In this document: one piece after another, positions 7,960-16,118 of the stretch
Layout of the letters: the number at the start of each line of letters is the position of its first letter
How positions within the stretch are numbered: position 1 is the stretch's first letter
Source: Planctomycetota bacterium
Lineage (GTDB): Bacteria; Planctomycetota; PUPC01; DSUN01
Assembly (NCBI GenBank): GCA_016872875.1
Contig: VGYW01000051.1
Span: 1-29,671 of the forward strand
Direction of reading: 5' to 3'
DNA length: 29,671 nucleotides
Notes under the pieces: model-generated
What the model was told of the DNA's origin: nothing
What the model saw: the letters and a program-made list of their open reading frames with translations, nothing else
Databases searched by the model: none
Position numbers and translations under genes: made by a program

Positions 7960-9267
7960 CTACCCCAAACGGTCGTCGCTTCCGCTGGGTGTCGCCTCGA
8001 CACTCCGGGCCTCAGCACTCAGCCCTTCGAGCTTCGGAGCGACATAGGCATCATCAATGAGCGCAACTCGGTCACTGCTACCCAAGTGCAGCAGATCGTG
8101 GAGCACGCGAAGGAACCAGCGCGGGCGCGGCTTCGTGTGCTCCCAGACCTTGCGGAGAGACGAATCGGTGAAGGGGGCGATACCACCAACGGGGCGGGAT
8201 ACGGCAAACGTCTCGTGGTTGAGGCAACGCTCAGCCAGTAGCCGGGCCGACTCGTAGTTCTCGAGCCCCTTCAGAACCACCACGTACGGACCGTTGAGTG
8301 GGTTATCCCACTCCAGAGGTCGAAGGTCCTCATGCAACCAAGCGTCCCGCAAGCGTTCATAAGCATCTGGGTGGAACTGGAAGACGAACGATGCCAGCGA
8401 CGCAAAAGGCTCAGTCTCGATCAGCGCGTCTCGGATTATCTTGACGTTCTTCTGCAACTTCGCAGCACCCGCGCTGGCTGTGAAGTCTTCAACCTGGTCG
8501 ATGAAGAAGGTGAAGTGTTTGATCCCGGCCAACTCGGCAAAGGCAACGAAGAGTTGGAGGTACTTGAGGCCGTTGCGGTCATGGTGCCACGTGCCAACTT
8601 CATCCGCAAGAAAGCGCTGCAGCGCCGTGGTATCTGGCGAGGCGAGGTGGAACACGTAGTCTTCGAGCAGGTTACGGATGTCAAGAGGGACAGATAGCCG
8701 ACGGAATCGCTCGCGAATGGCCTCGATGATGGCGTCGCCCTCATCCCCTTCCCTGGCTTTGCCATCACCCAGAAGTCGCGCCGCAGCCAACTCGCGTAGG
8801 CATTGGTGCACGCTCGCGCCACGTTCGTGGTCGCTACGCAGCATGAAACGCGTGAGGTGAAAAGCTGCGGCGTCAATGTTCGCGATGCCTCCTTGTGCCC
8901 TAACGTTGAAGGAGACATAGCTGGCCAGGACCGGATTCTCCCGAGCGTCCTGCGACTCGACCCCTAGGCTTGTCAGCGTTTGGTGACCGAAGTCACGATT
9001 CATGAGCTTGGCTTCCTCACCCATCAGTGTAGATTTCCCGAAGCCGCGCGCCTGCGGGTCGCCTGGAACCACGGACCATACGGCCCCGATCAGCGGTTGT
9101 CCGGTCTCGAGCGGGGCCAACACGAACTTCCGCAGGAACTCCTGCCGTTGCGGACCGAACATCTCAGGAACGTACACGCGCTGCGTATCCTCCCCGTACG
9201 TGGCGTTGCCGGGGAAAGGGTTCTGCGAGAGGCCATAGCTAGTCTGAAGAAAAGACCTCAACGCCAT
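7960..9267 (-). CDS. P-loop ATPase (AAA+/STAND-like), second gene of the unknown operon
   Basis: A 435-residue protein with a P-loop at ARGFGKSTLM (residues 73-82); the usual first glycine of GxRGxGKS is replaced, so it is a slightly atypical Walker A. Walker B is HFTFFIDQVEDF (251-262), with the Asp and the catalytic Glu. The N-terminus, TSYGLSQNPFPGNA, resembles the opening of ExeA-like and other AAA ATPases. The region before Walker B is helical and contains the DYVFHLASPDTTALQRFLAD segment. AAGGAG lies 8 bases before the ATG at 9267. The gap to the upstream gene is only 3 bp. It probably supplies NTP-driven switching or DNA-loading for its two partners; this role is inference. Confidence 0.65.
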   Translation of the reverse strand: MALRSFLQTSYGLSQNPFPGNATYGEDTQRVYVPEMFGPQRQEFLRKFVLAPLETGQPLIGAVWSVVPGDPQARGFGKSTLMGEEAKLMNRDFGHQTLTSLGVESQDARENPVLASYVSFNVRAQGGIANIDAAAFHLTRFMLRSDHERGASVHQCLRELAAARLLGDGKAREGDEGDAIIEAIRERFRRLSVPLDIRNLLEDYVFHLASPDTTALQRFLADEVGTWHHDRNGLKYLQLFVAFAELAGIKHFTFFIDQVEDFTASAGAAKLQKNVKIIRDALIETEPFASLASFVFQFHPDAYERLRDAWLHEDLRPLEWDNPLNGPYVVVLKGLENYESARLLAERCLNHETFAVSRPVGGIAPFTDSSLRKVWEHTKPRPRWFLRVLHDLLHLGSSDRVALIDDAYVAPKLEGLSAEARSVEATPSGSDDRLG

Positions 9268-9270
9268 TTT

Positions 9271-10443
9271 CTAAGCTCCTTGGTTGGACTTGAGTTTGAT
9301 CCTGCCGATCCGCCGAGTTCCGCTCTCCACGTACGATTCTCCCGGGGGAGGCGGAGTGAAGGGCAGTTCGGTGTAAACCATGGGGTCCGCCACTTCGCCC
9401 GCGGCGATGAGATCCCTGAGGCAGGCCCCAAACACAAGCGGCTGAATCCTGATGCCGACGCAGACGATCGCGCGAAGCGCGTACGCGTCGGCATAGCCCG
9501 CTGACACGCCCGCAGTGCGAGAGTAGGCTTTGACGAGCGCGTCGGCGAATCGTGGCCGTGCATAGGAGTAGCCGTGGTGCTGAACGGCTGAAGGAGGCGC
9601 ATACCCGCCGTCAGCCGGGGTCGGGGTGAAATCACAGGTGGAGAAGACGACTCGTCCGACGAAGTCGGGATGGGCGCTTGTAGATGCCGCTGCGAAGAAC
9701 TCGTGGGCCGCCTTCAGCAGATGCTTAAACGTTACGGCGTCGAACGGCAGTCCCTCTGCGTGAAGCAGAGATGGGATGACTACGCCGTCTTGGATAAGGT
9801 CCACGAACGCCTTGTTATCAAGGTCTGGCGACGTGAGCGACCTTCCCAGCGCCTCAACCCTGTGTCGCGCGGAGCTCTCAAAACGGGCCGCTTTGTCGGG
9901 GGGGAAACCAACACCCGAAAGCCGCCCAAGGCAGCTCTTGACGACAGCCGCGGTGACCGCCTGTACCGAGCGCCCTTCCCCTGCTTGCGCTGCGTTGGTG
10001 ACATCGGGCACATAGATCGGGCCGGCGAGGACGCGAACGATGAGGCCCAGGAAGTAAGGGTGGGCCGCCATCCAGGCTAGGAGGAGTGAGTCGTATGCCT
10101 GGCCACGGTTAGTGGCAAAAGCCTCAGCAAGGCGCTGTCCCTGATTCGTGATCTCGCACGGAGACCCGCCCAGCCGCCCGACATCCGAGCGACGACGGGG
10201 CAGTACCCCCACGGTGGCATAGCCGAGGCGGTGAAACTCGGCCAATACATCCCTTGCGACGGTCCAGAGCGCGCACTCGCTACCGGGGGCGCGCCGGCCG
10301 GCTTGGGCATACAGCACCCGCCGCAGGAGGTCGAAAGACGACCCACCGTTGGATGCCAAGTGGCTAAGTGCTGTGAAGAACTGCTCCACCGAAGCGCGCG
10401 GAATCGTGTCTGTCCCAACAGGTCTGATGCCACTATTCCTCAT
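9271..10443 (-). CDS. Unknown protein with winged-helix-like N-terminal region, first gene of the operon
   Basis: A 390-residue protein I do not recognise. Residues about 35-112 look like a winged helix (DLLRRVLYAQAG, VARDVLAEFHRLGYATVGVLP, then the wing-like CEITNQGQRLAEAF), which would give DNA binding. The middle (PYFLGLIVRVLAGPIYVPDV) is hydrophobic but too short to be a clear membrane domain. The C-terminal 130 residues, rich in Tyr and Pro (GGYAPPSAVQHHGYSYARPRF), match nothing I know. It heads a tight operon with the ATPase and PD-(D/E)XK-like genes. A promoter at 10450-10479 puts the predicted +1 at the ATG. AGGAAAG abuts the ATG and is too close for a normal ribosome site. Confidence 0.6.
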   Translation of the reverse strand: MRNSGIRPVGTDTIPRASVEQFFTALSHLASNGGSSFDLLRRVLYAQAGRRAPGSECALWTVARDVLAEFHRLGYATVGVLPRRRSDVGRLGGSPCEITNQGQRLAEAFATNRGQAYDSLLLAWMAAHPYFLGLIVRVLAGPIYVPDVTNAAQAGEGRSVQAVTAAVVKSCLGRLSGVGFPPDKAARFESSARHRVEALGRSLTSPDLDNKAFVDLIQDGVVIPSLLHAEGLPFDAVTFKHLLKAAHEFFAAASTSAHPDFVGRVVFSTCDFTPTPADGGYAPPSAVQHHGYSYARPRFADALVKAYSRTAGVSAGYADAYALRAIVCVGIRIQPLVFGACLRDLIAAGEVADPMVYTELPFTPPPPGESYVESGTRRIGRIKLKSNQGA

Positions 10444-10449
10444 CTTTCC

Positions 10450-10479
10450 TTCATATCACAAAAGGGGGGCGTTTGTCAA
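10450..10479 (-). promoter_or_regulatory. Promoter of the three-gene operon, possibly leaderless
   Basis: On the minus strand TTGACA (10474-10479) is followed after 18 bp by TATGAA (10450-10455), which ends six bases before the ATG at 10443. An overlapping alternative -10, TGATAT, has a 15-bp spacer. Either way the 5' leader would be zero to a few bases. Confidence 0.5.
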
Positions 10480-10616
10480 GTCCGTTTATGGCCCGCCGAG
10501 GAGCGGAAGGGCGCGAGTCTTGATTTGGGCGGCATTAGGGTCGCGCCAGAGCGCAATGTAAGTGGCTGCTCGGCAATGACTTATAGCAGTCGCCGAGTGA
10601 GGTCCGGTGGCAAAGT

Positions 10617-10655
10617 AAGACTCGCGCCCCCCAGCGGGCCAGGGGCGCGAGTCTT
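10617..10655 (-). terminator. Strong hairpin after the 10665-12524 gene
   Basis: Perfect 14-bp stem AAGACTCGCGCCCC/GGGGCGCGAGTCTT with an 11-nt loop, 9 bp beyond the stop codon of the upstream minus-strand gene. No T-run follows, so it is a terminator-like or mRNA-end-protecting hairpin. The right arm plus flank (GGGCGCGAGTCTTGATTT, 10643-10660) is repeated directly at 10509-10526. The rest of 10480-10616 shows no gene. Confidence 0.55.
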
Positions 10656-10664
10656 GATTTCGGG

Positions 10665-12524
10665 CTACTTGTTCGGCGAGAGGACGTAGGTCTCGACATC
10701 CCGCCAATGGGCGACCATGAGCTGCGACTTGCGGGCGAGCTGCTCGATGAGGTTCGGGCCGAGGAGGAAGGTGTCCTCCTGCTCGGGGGTGGCGGCGGTG
10801 ACGATGCACTCGGGGCCACGGTCTTTGAGGAGGGCGATCAGCTCGGAGACGTTGTGGAGTTCGTCCTGGGCGGTTTCGTACCAGGCGGCGAAATCGTCGT
10901 CGCCCCACTCGGTGCGGACCTTGGGGGTCAATATCTGGCCGGCGGCGATGGCGTCGCGGTGACGGTCGCGGAAGACCTGGCCGAAGAAGAAGTTGCTGCA
11001 CGAGCGGATGACGCTGGCGTGGATGCGGAGGGCGGTGGCAAGTTGGCGGAAAAGGGCCTTCTCGGGCGCGTCTTGGAGGCTCTCGAAGGTCTTGGCGACG
11101 CCGCGGAGGGCGGCGAGGGCGCCCTGGACGTCCGCGTTCCAGAACCAGTTGCCCTGCCAGTGGGTGTCCTTGCGCCCGCCGTGGATGTCGGCATAGTCGT
11201 CCCGCGCGCCTTCGCGGGTGACGTTCCAGACGTGGGGGAGGAAGTAGGCTTCCTCCTCGGGCGTAAGCAGGCGGGGATTGACGACGAGTGGGCGGGTGAT
11301 GTGGCGGGTGGAGACGCCTTCGTAGAAGGAGCTGTGGGCGCGGGTGGCGCCGAAGGAGTGGTGGAGGCTGTAGAATGCCTCCATCGCCTTGTCAGCGTTG
11401 GCTTCGCCGGCCCAACTGGCGGAGAGCTTGCGGACCCTCGCCATCCGTTCGAAGAGCGAATGGGTCGGCTCCTCCAGGCAATCCACCACAACGTCAATCA
11501 TCTTCTCGGCGGTCGAGAGGAGTTCGCGGCCGCGGCTGTAGGGGGTGGAGAAGCTGAGGAAGCAGGTGTGGGTCTTCGGGTCGCGGAGGCGCTCGACGCC
11601 TGCGACGACCGCGAAGGGGTCGAAGAGCCCGCGGGCGGGCGGGGCATAGATGTTGGCGATGTGGGTGGTCTCGGGGTCGGAGCGGGAGCCGGCTCCGAGG
11701 TAGGTGCGCGGCGGGCGGATGGGCTGGAGGGTGTCGTATTCGAAGCGGCTGAGGTTGCCCTTGTAGTGGACGTCAACGTCGCCGCCGCTGCGAGTGGCGC
11801 CGTCGTGGATGGCCTGGAGGACGCCGCGGATGCGCTCGCCCATCGGGCGGACCTGGCAGTCGCGCGGGCCGTTCTTCCCCGTGTAGAGGAAGTCGGACCA
11901 GCAGAAGCCCCCACCGCAGTCGTTGGAGAGGAACTGGTAGACCTCGAGCTGCGGGACGTTGCGCTTCAGCTCGCCGAGCATCCAGGCGAGCATTTCGAGG
12001 TATTCGGGCTGGTCGCAGCAGGGTGCGAACTCGGCCTTGGTGGAGCGTCGCGGGTGGTCAACGCGCGGGCCGCGAAGGTGCGGGTGCTCGCGGAAAAAGG
12101 ATTCGGGCAGGAAAAAGGGCAGGGCGTCGTTGTAGAAGGCGCCGAGGCCGAACTCCGCCAGCACCGCCTGCTTGGCGAGCACCAGCTCGCGGTTGCGGGC
12201 CACGAAGTCCCCGGGCATGTGCGGGGCGATGAGGGGGTGCGGGAAGACTTTGTGGAGGACGGGCATGTAGGTGGAGTATTCGTGCCAGGGGCTTCCGCCG
12301 GGTGGCAGGTCGGGGTAGGCGGTCTTCTGGGCCAGGTCGCTGATCTCCACGCAGACGCGGCCGTAGGGCTTCAGGCGCGCGGCCAGGGCCGCGAACTCGC
12401 GGTAGTCGCTCATGTCGCCCGCGGTGCGGCGGAGGATGATGACCTTTTCGGGCGCGGGTCGTTCGCCCGTGGCCGCCTCGCTTGACTTCGCAATCTTCTT
12501 CTGTGCTCTAGCTGGCCTGGCCAT
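10665..12524 (-). CDS. Large unknown protein, possibly TIM-barrel glycosidase-like
   Basis: A 619-residue protein without a signal peptide. The sequence has the alternating strand/helix pattern of a TIM barrel (YGRVCVEISDLAQ, QLEVYQFLSNDCGGGFCW, GDVDVHYKGNL, THTCFLSFSTPYSRG) and a helical C-terminal half (APEKALFRQLATALRIHASVIRSC). Several conserved-looking aromatics and acidic residues (NDCGGGFCWSDF; DTHWQGNWFWNADVQGAL) suggest a carbohydrate-active enzyme, but I cannot name the family. I set the start at the ATG at 12524 (AGGA nine bases upstream); the longer frame to 12758 runs through a hairpin and past the promoter at 12690-12718. It stands alone, with its own promoter and a 3' hairpin. 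Confidence 0.6.
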   Translation of the reverse strand: MARPARAQKKIAKSSEAATGERPAPEKVIILRRTAGDMSDYREFAALAARLKPYGRVCVEISDLAQKTAYPDLPPGGSPWHEYSTYMPVLHKVFPHPLIAPHMPGDFVARNRELVLAKQAVLAEFGLGAFYNDALPFFLPESFFREHPHLRGPRVDHPRRSTKAEFAPCCDQPEYLEMLAWMLGELKRNVPQLEVYQFLSNDCGGGFCWSDFLYTGKNGPRDCQVRPMGERIRGVLQAIHDGATRSGGDVDVHYKGNLSRFEYDTLQPIRPPRTYLGAGSRSDPETTHIANIYAPPARGLFDPFAVVAGVERLRDPKTHTCFLSFSTPYSRGRELLSTAEKMIDVVVDCLEEPTHSLFERMARVRKLSASWAGEANADKAMEAFYSLHHSFGATRAHSSFYEGVSTRHITRPLVVNPRLLTPEEEAYFLPHVWNVTREGARDDYADIHGGRKDTHWQGNWFWNADVQGALAALRGVAKTFESLQDAPEKALFRQLATALRIHASVIRSCSNFFFGQVFRDRHRDAIAAGQILTPKVRTEWGDDDFAAWYETAQDELHNVSELIALLKDRGPECIVTAATPEQEDTFLLGPNLIEQLARKSQLMVAHWRDVETYVLSPNK

Positions 12525-12570
12525 TGGTCTGTTCCTAACGCGGCCGCTAGCCGCAACCAAGGAGGATGAT

Positions 12571-12615
12571 TGGATGGGTGGATGGACAATCGTCTGGCGC
12601 GCATCCACCCATCCA
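12571..12615 (-). other. Hairpin in the 5' leader of the 10665-12524 gene
   Basis: A perfect 14-bp inverted repeat, TGGATGGGTGGATG (12571-12584) against CATCCACCCATCCA (12602-12615), with a 17-nt loop. It lies in the approximately 159-nt leader between the promoter and the ATG. It may affect mRNA stability or expression, or be a remnant of a small repeat. Confidence 0.5.
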
Positions 12616-12689
12616 TTTGCCAGTCCCATACACATACCCGCGAAGCGAGCGCAGGTCATGCCCGAAGGGGCTGACAGGAACCAGACGGT

Positions 12690-12718
12690 AGAGTATCGCG
12701 CCGCTGAGCGGTTGTCAA
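12690..12718 (-). promoter_or_regulatory. Sigma70-like promoter of the 10665-12524 gene
   Basis: Minus-strand TTGACA (12713-12718) and TACTCT (12690-12695) with a 17-bp spacer. The predicted start near 12683 gives a long leader with the 12571-12615 hairpin. Confidence 0.5.
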
Positions 12719-12860
12719 GGTCCACACTAGCCTGGGATTCAGAAGCGGGTTCGCGCACCGCGGGTCGCCTTCGCCGAGCATACTCCGACGGGGCGATGGG
12801 TGGCCGCGACCACGCGGCACCGACCGAGGTCGGGCGCCTGTCTCTTGCGGTTGTGGCAGA

Positions 12861-13071
12861 GGATGTTCAAACATTCTGTAGAATGTTTGAACATCCCCGG
12901 GCCTACCGTACCCTATGCTGCGCTCTGACCGCTCGCCTACCGCGGGGCGTGATAATCAAACATTCTACAGAATGTTTGATCATGTCCTCACTCCCTTCGG
13001 CGGGTGGTCTGCTCCAATCACCCACGTACCGCGGGCGATGATATTCAATCATTCTATAGAATGTTTGAACG
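12861..13071. repeat. Array of three palindromes, exact 89-bp period
   Basis: Palindromes are centred at 12878.5, 12967.5 and 13056.5, exactly 89 bp apart. The shared core is CAAACATTC/GAATGTTTG around a 4-nt TGTA, TACA or TATA centre. The first copy has 16-bp arms from GGATGTTCAA inward. In copy 2 an outer stem pair is changed on both sides (T12866-A12891 becomes A12955-T12980), keeping the pairing. The spacers end in related sequence (TACCGCGGG), so a whole unit is repeated. Like the 154-bp array it lies between divergent genes. The rest of 12719-13303 shows no gene. Confidence 0.88.
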
Positions 13072-13303
13072 TCACTGCTGCAACGCCACCGCCCCCCGGC
13101 CCCCTGCCCGCTGCCCGTGCCATCGGATACTCGAGCTTCTCATGGAACGTCGAACGCTACCCGCTCCCCATCATCACCCCATGGCTGCCCACGAGCTCCA
13201 TGGTGCAGCGGCGGAGCATCGCACCGCTGGTGGCCCCGGCCTGCGCGGCCCAGGTGGAGCCGAGCAGGGGGTCCCTGGCGTGCGGACCCGCTATTGTGCC
13301 CAC

Positions 13304-13332
13304 TTGCCTGCGTCGCCTGTCTGGTGTATGAT
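13304..13332 (+). promoter_or_regulatory. Sigma70-like promoter of the coiled-coil protein gene
   Basis: TTGCCT (13304-13309) and TATGAT (13327-13332) have a 17-bp spacer. The predicted start near 13339 gives a 28-nt leader with a perfect AAAGGAGG ribosome site ahead of the ATG at 13367. Confidence 0.6.
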
Positions 13333-13366
13333 CCTGGACCAGATGGGGAGTGAAAGGAGGACCGAG

Positions 13367-14281
13367 ATGAGGAATGGACGAGGAGTGGCGGCTGTGTTAG
13401 CGGTCGTGGCGCTGCTCTGGCCGCTGGGGGCGGTGGCCGGGGAGCGGGGCGGGGAACCGCCCCGAGGGCGGGAGCCCGAGCGGGGCAGGGAGCCATTGAC
13501 GCCCGAGCAACTGGCCGAACGCCAGAAGCAGATGAAGGCCAACCTCGAGCGCCAGACCGAGTTCGTCACGAACATGGCGAAGGGCTTCGAGGCCCGGCGC
13601 GACGAACTGAAGGCGATGGCGGCTAAGGAGACCATCCCCGTTGCCCCGCCGTCCCCGCAGCTTCTCGGCTCGCGCGACGCCCGCGGCGGCTCTGCGGCCG
13701 CCGCGCGCATGGCCATGCTCCGCCGCGGCCCTGACCCCCGCGGCGGGCCTGGCCGCGAAGGCGCGCCCGCCGCGCCGGGAACCTTCGACGTGCCCACCAC
13801 CGAGGAGCTGAAGAAGGCCATCGCCAAGGCCGCCGATGCCTACACCGCGGCCCTGCCGGTCCTCGAAGAACAGAAGAAGGCCATCGAGACAGAGCTGAAG
13901 CAGCTCGAGGCTGGCGGCCAGCCCGACCCCGCGACTGGGCGCGAGCGCATGGCCGCCGCGCGCGACCTCATGACCAAGGGCGCCAAGGCCCAGGCCGCCG
14001 CGGGCGACGCCGAGGCCGAGCTCCAGCTCCTCCTGGCGAAAGCCTGGCTAGGCGTGGCAAAGGAGAAGGTGACGGGCGACGAGGCCAAGGCGGGCGCGGC
14101 CAAGGCGCTCGAAGCCCTCGACAAGTTCCTCGCCCTCAAGGCCCAGCTCGACGAGCTTGAGGGTAAGATCGAGCAGCAGGCCACGGCGCTCCAGGAGGGT
14201 CTTGGACAGGTCTTGCCCGCGCTCGCGCCACGCGGCCGCGAGGGCCGCGGCGAGCCGCCAGAGCGCGGAGAACGCCGCTAG
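13367..14281 (+). CDS. Exported coiled-coil, Pro/Gly/Arg-rich protein of unknown function
   Basis: A 304-residue protein with a clear signal peptide (MRNGRGVAAVLAVVALLWPL then GAVAGERG). The mature N-terminus is charged and Gly/Pro/Arg-rich (repeated REPERGREP). Residues about 43-85 are a coiled coil (LAERQKQMKANLERQTEFVTN), followed by a Gly/Arg/Pro linker. A long Ala/Lys/Glu-rich helical region spans about 145-285 (KKAIETELKQLEAGG, AKAALEAL-type heptads) and the tail is again RG-rich. It resembles periplasmic or envelope-associated coiled-coil proteins, but no family can be named. The start is fixed by AAAGGAGG at optimal spacing and a promoter just upstream. It converges on the 14311-14751 gene with only 29 bp between stops. 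Confidence 0.7.
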   Translation: MRNGRGVAAVLAVVALLWPLGAVAGERGGEPPRGREPERGREPLTPEQLAERQKQMKANLERQTEFVTNMAKGFEARRDELKAMAAKETIPVAPPSPQLLGSRDARGGSAAAARMAMLRRGPDPRGGPGREGAPAAPGTFDVPTTEELKKAIAKAADAYTAALPVLEEQKKAIETELKQLEAGGQPDPATGRERMAAARDLMTKGAKAQAAAGDAEAELQLLLAKAWLGVAKEKVTGDEAKAGAAKALEALDKFLALKAQLDELEGKIEQQATALQEGLGQVLPALAPRGREGRGEPPERGERR

Positions 14282-14310
14282 CCCGCATTCCTCACCAGCG
14301 GCTGAGGGGT

Positions 14311-14751
14311 TCAACCGCCGGGGCTCGCGGCGGCTGGGGGCCAGAGCCTGCCGTCGAGCCACGCGCCGATATGCTCCGGGGTGAGCAGTTCCCCGAAGAG
14401 CTGCGCGCTGGCGGGCAGATAGGACTCTATGGCATCTCGCTCGTAGAGGCCAAAGAGGAGGAGTTGCACCGGGGCGCCGTGCCAAGAGACCGGATGCGCC
14501 GTCCCCAGCAGGTAGAAGGCGTTGGGCCTGCCCAGGTTCGGGCAGGGGACCTCCATCAAGAGCAGCTTTCCCCGAAGGTTCGCATGGTGTCCGCTGGGCG
14601 AGGTCATGCGCGCGAAGAGCTCCGCGGCGTCTATACCGGGATGAAGTGCCGCGATGCGCTCGCCTGCAACGCGGAACACCTCCCAGTCCGACGCAGCGCT
14701 CACGCCGCGTCCGAGCGAGAGGAGGGGGCACTGTCGGGTTTCAGCAGCCAC
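14311..14751 (-). CDS. PTS EIIA (PtsN/fructose-type)-like protein lacking the active histidine
   Basis: A 146-residue protein (GTG start at 14751, 13 bp after the phosphofructokinase stop) that resembles a type-2 EIIA domain. It has an N-terminal strand/helix (WEVFRVAGERIAAL), the HHANLRGKLLLMEVPCPNLGRP loop, then VSWHGAPVQLLLFGLYERDAIESYLP and a C-terminal helix. In EIIA proteins the loop carries the phosphorylated His in an xPHA context; here it reads EVPCPNLG, with Cys70 where His is expected. It therefore may sense rather than transfer phosphate. Co-transcription with the glycolytic enzyme suggests a role in carbon-flux regulation. A later GTG at 14703 is an alternative start; neither has a strong ribosome site. 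The family call is by eye and moderate. Confidence 0.5.
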   Translation of the reverse strand: MAAETRQCPLLSLGRGVSAASDWEVFRVAGERIAALHPGIDAAELFARMTSPSGHHANLRGKLLLMEVPCPNLGRPNAFYLLGTAHPVSWHGAPVQLLLFGLYERDAIESYLPASAQLFGELLTPEHIGAWLDGRLWPPAAASPGG

Positions 14752-14764
14752 GGGGCATAGCCCA

Positions 14765-16054
14765 TCAGAGCCCAACGACGGGGCCGAACTTCGCTCGGAA
14801 GTCGTCAACCGACATCTTGGCGGCCTTGGCGAGCTTCTCCACCCAGGCGGGGTCGTCGAAGTCCTTCCGCTCAAGGCGGATCATGTTGGCGCGGGCCGCG
14901 CGGTAGACGTCGGAGTTGATGTTGACGAGGCGTGTCGGGGCGCGGCCGGTCTTCTCGTCGAGGATGTCGGAGAAGGGAATGGGGACGATTTCGCCCGCCT
15001 GGACGGAGATGAGTGCGCCCTGCTGGACGCCGAAGGTCTCCTCGCCGATGCCGAGGAGGTAGCGGACGGCGCCCCAGCCGAGCTCCTGCGTGTAGTCGGC
15101 GTCGAAGGGGATGGGGGAGGCGCAGCGCAGGTCGTAGCCAATCGTCACGTCCACGATTGTGACCTTCTCGCCGCGGGCCTTGGCGCGTGCCTGGAGCTCG
15201 CGCTTGATGATGAGGCCGAGGGGGATTTCGCCCAGGCGCAGGTTGCCGTGCTGGTCCCGCTCGATCTCGACGAAGCAGTTGCCATCGTATTCCTTGGCGA
15301 TCTCCTCGGCGACCAGGAGGCCGACGCCCTCGGCGATGCAGGCGACGCCGTAGTCGTGGCCGACGGCTTTGCCTTTTGCCATGCCGCCCTCGATGATGGC
15401 GCAGAGGAGGTCGAGCGAGCACTGGCCCTCGGCGAACTCCTCGGGGATGATGCTGAGGGTTGCCCCCGCGACGTTGCCCGAGCCGAGCGCGAGGTGCCCG
15501 GCGCTGCGGCCCATGAGCATGGCGAGATACCAGCGGCGGGTCGTCCGCGCGTCCTCCACCAGGTTGCGGACCAGTTCGGCGGCGATGGTGCGCGCGGTCT
15601 GGAAGCCGAAGGTGGGCATGTTGCCCGGCAGCGGCAGGTCGTTGTCAATCGTCTTCGGGACGTGCGCGACGCGCAGTGCGCCCTTGGCGGCCTTTGCGAC
15701 CTGGATGGCGCTGGATGCCGTGTCGTCGCCCCCGATGGTCACGAGGTAGCGGACCCCGAGGCCCTCGAGCGCCTTGAGCACGTGGGCCATCGTCTCCGGC
15801 TTCTTCGTCGGGTTCTCGCGCGAGGTGTGGAGGATGGAGCCGCCGCGGACGCGGGCCTGGGACACGTCGCCGATCGCCAGCGGCGTCACGTGCGCCGTGT
15901 CGCCCTGCATCAGCCACTTGAAGCCGTCGTAGATGCCGACGACCTCCAGGCCGTTCTGGATGGCCTCGATGGTCGCGGCTCCGATGACGCCGTTGATGCC
16001 TGGCGCCGGCCCGCCGCCGACCAGGATGCCCAGCTTGCCCTTCGCCGTTGCCAT
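14765..16054 (-). CDS. pfp: Pyrophosphate-dependent 6-phosphofructokinase
   Basis: A 429-residue PfkA-superfamily enzyme converting fructose 6-phosphate and PPi to fructose 1,6-bisphosphate in cytoplasmic glycolysis. Visible are the nucleotide-loop equivalent GGGPAPGINGVIG (13-25), GGDD (108-111), PKTIDNDLPLPG (133-144) with the catalytic Asp in TIDND, and MGRSAGHLALGSG. Two positions mark the donor: GGDD in place of GGDG, and PKTIDND in place of PGTIDND. In characterised family members both indicate PPi rather than ATP. The reaction is reversible, so it can also serve gluconeogenesis. AGGAGGAG precedes the ATG at 16054. It heads a short operon with the EIIA-like gene. Confidence 0.9.
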   Translation of the reverse strand: MATAKGKLGILVGGGPAPGINGVIGAATIEAIQNGLEVVGIYDGFKWLMQGDTAHVTPLAIGDVSQARVRGGSILHTSRENPTKKPETMAHVLKALEGLGVRYLVTIGGDDTASSAIQVAKAAKGALRVAHVPKTIDNDLPLPGNMPTFGFQTARTIAAELVRNLVEDARTTRRWYLAMLMGRSAGHLALGSGNVAGATLSIIPEEFAEGQCSLDLLCAIIEGGMAKGKAVGHDYGVACIAEGVGLLVAEEIAKEYDGNCFVEIERDQHGNLRLGEIPLGLIIKRELQARAKARGEKVTIVDVTIGYDLRCASPIPFDADYTQELGWGAVRYLLGIGEETFGVQQGALISVQAGEIVPIPFSDILDEKTGRAPTRLVNINSDVYRAARANMIRLERKDFDDPAWVEKLAKAAKMSVDDFRAKFGPVVGL

Positions 16055-16118
16055 GTCCGCCTCTCCTCCTGGGATTGTGGGATACCCTCAGGCTCCGGTG
16101 CCTTCGGGAGCCAATCTT

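Noticed and set aside
10707..12485. 592-residue plus-strand reading frame
   Set aside because: It lies opposite the real 10665-12524 gene, has no ribosome site and no recognisable domain. Similar antisense frames oppose the pfp, beta-helix, 1139-residue and hydrolase genes.
12525..12758. N-terminal extension of the 10665-12524 protein
   Set aside because: It spans a 14-bp hairpin and a good promoter and has no domain-like sequence.
12861..13071. CRISPR array
   Set aside because: The repeats are palindromic, but the spacers are themselves related between units and there are only three copies. No cas gene is present. The 154- and 157-bp arrays have the same repeated spacers.
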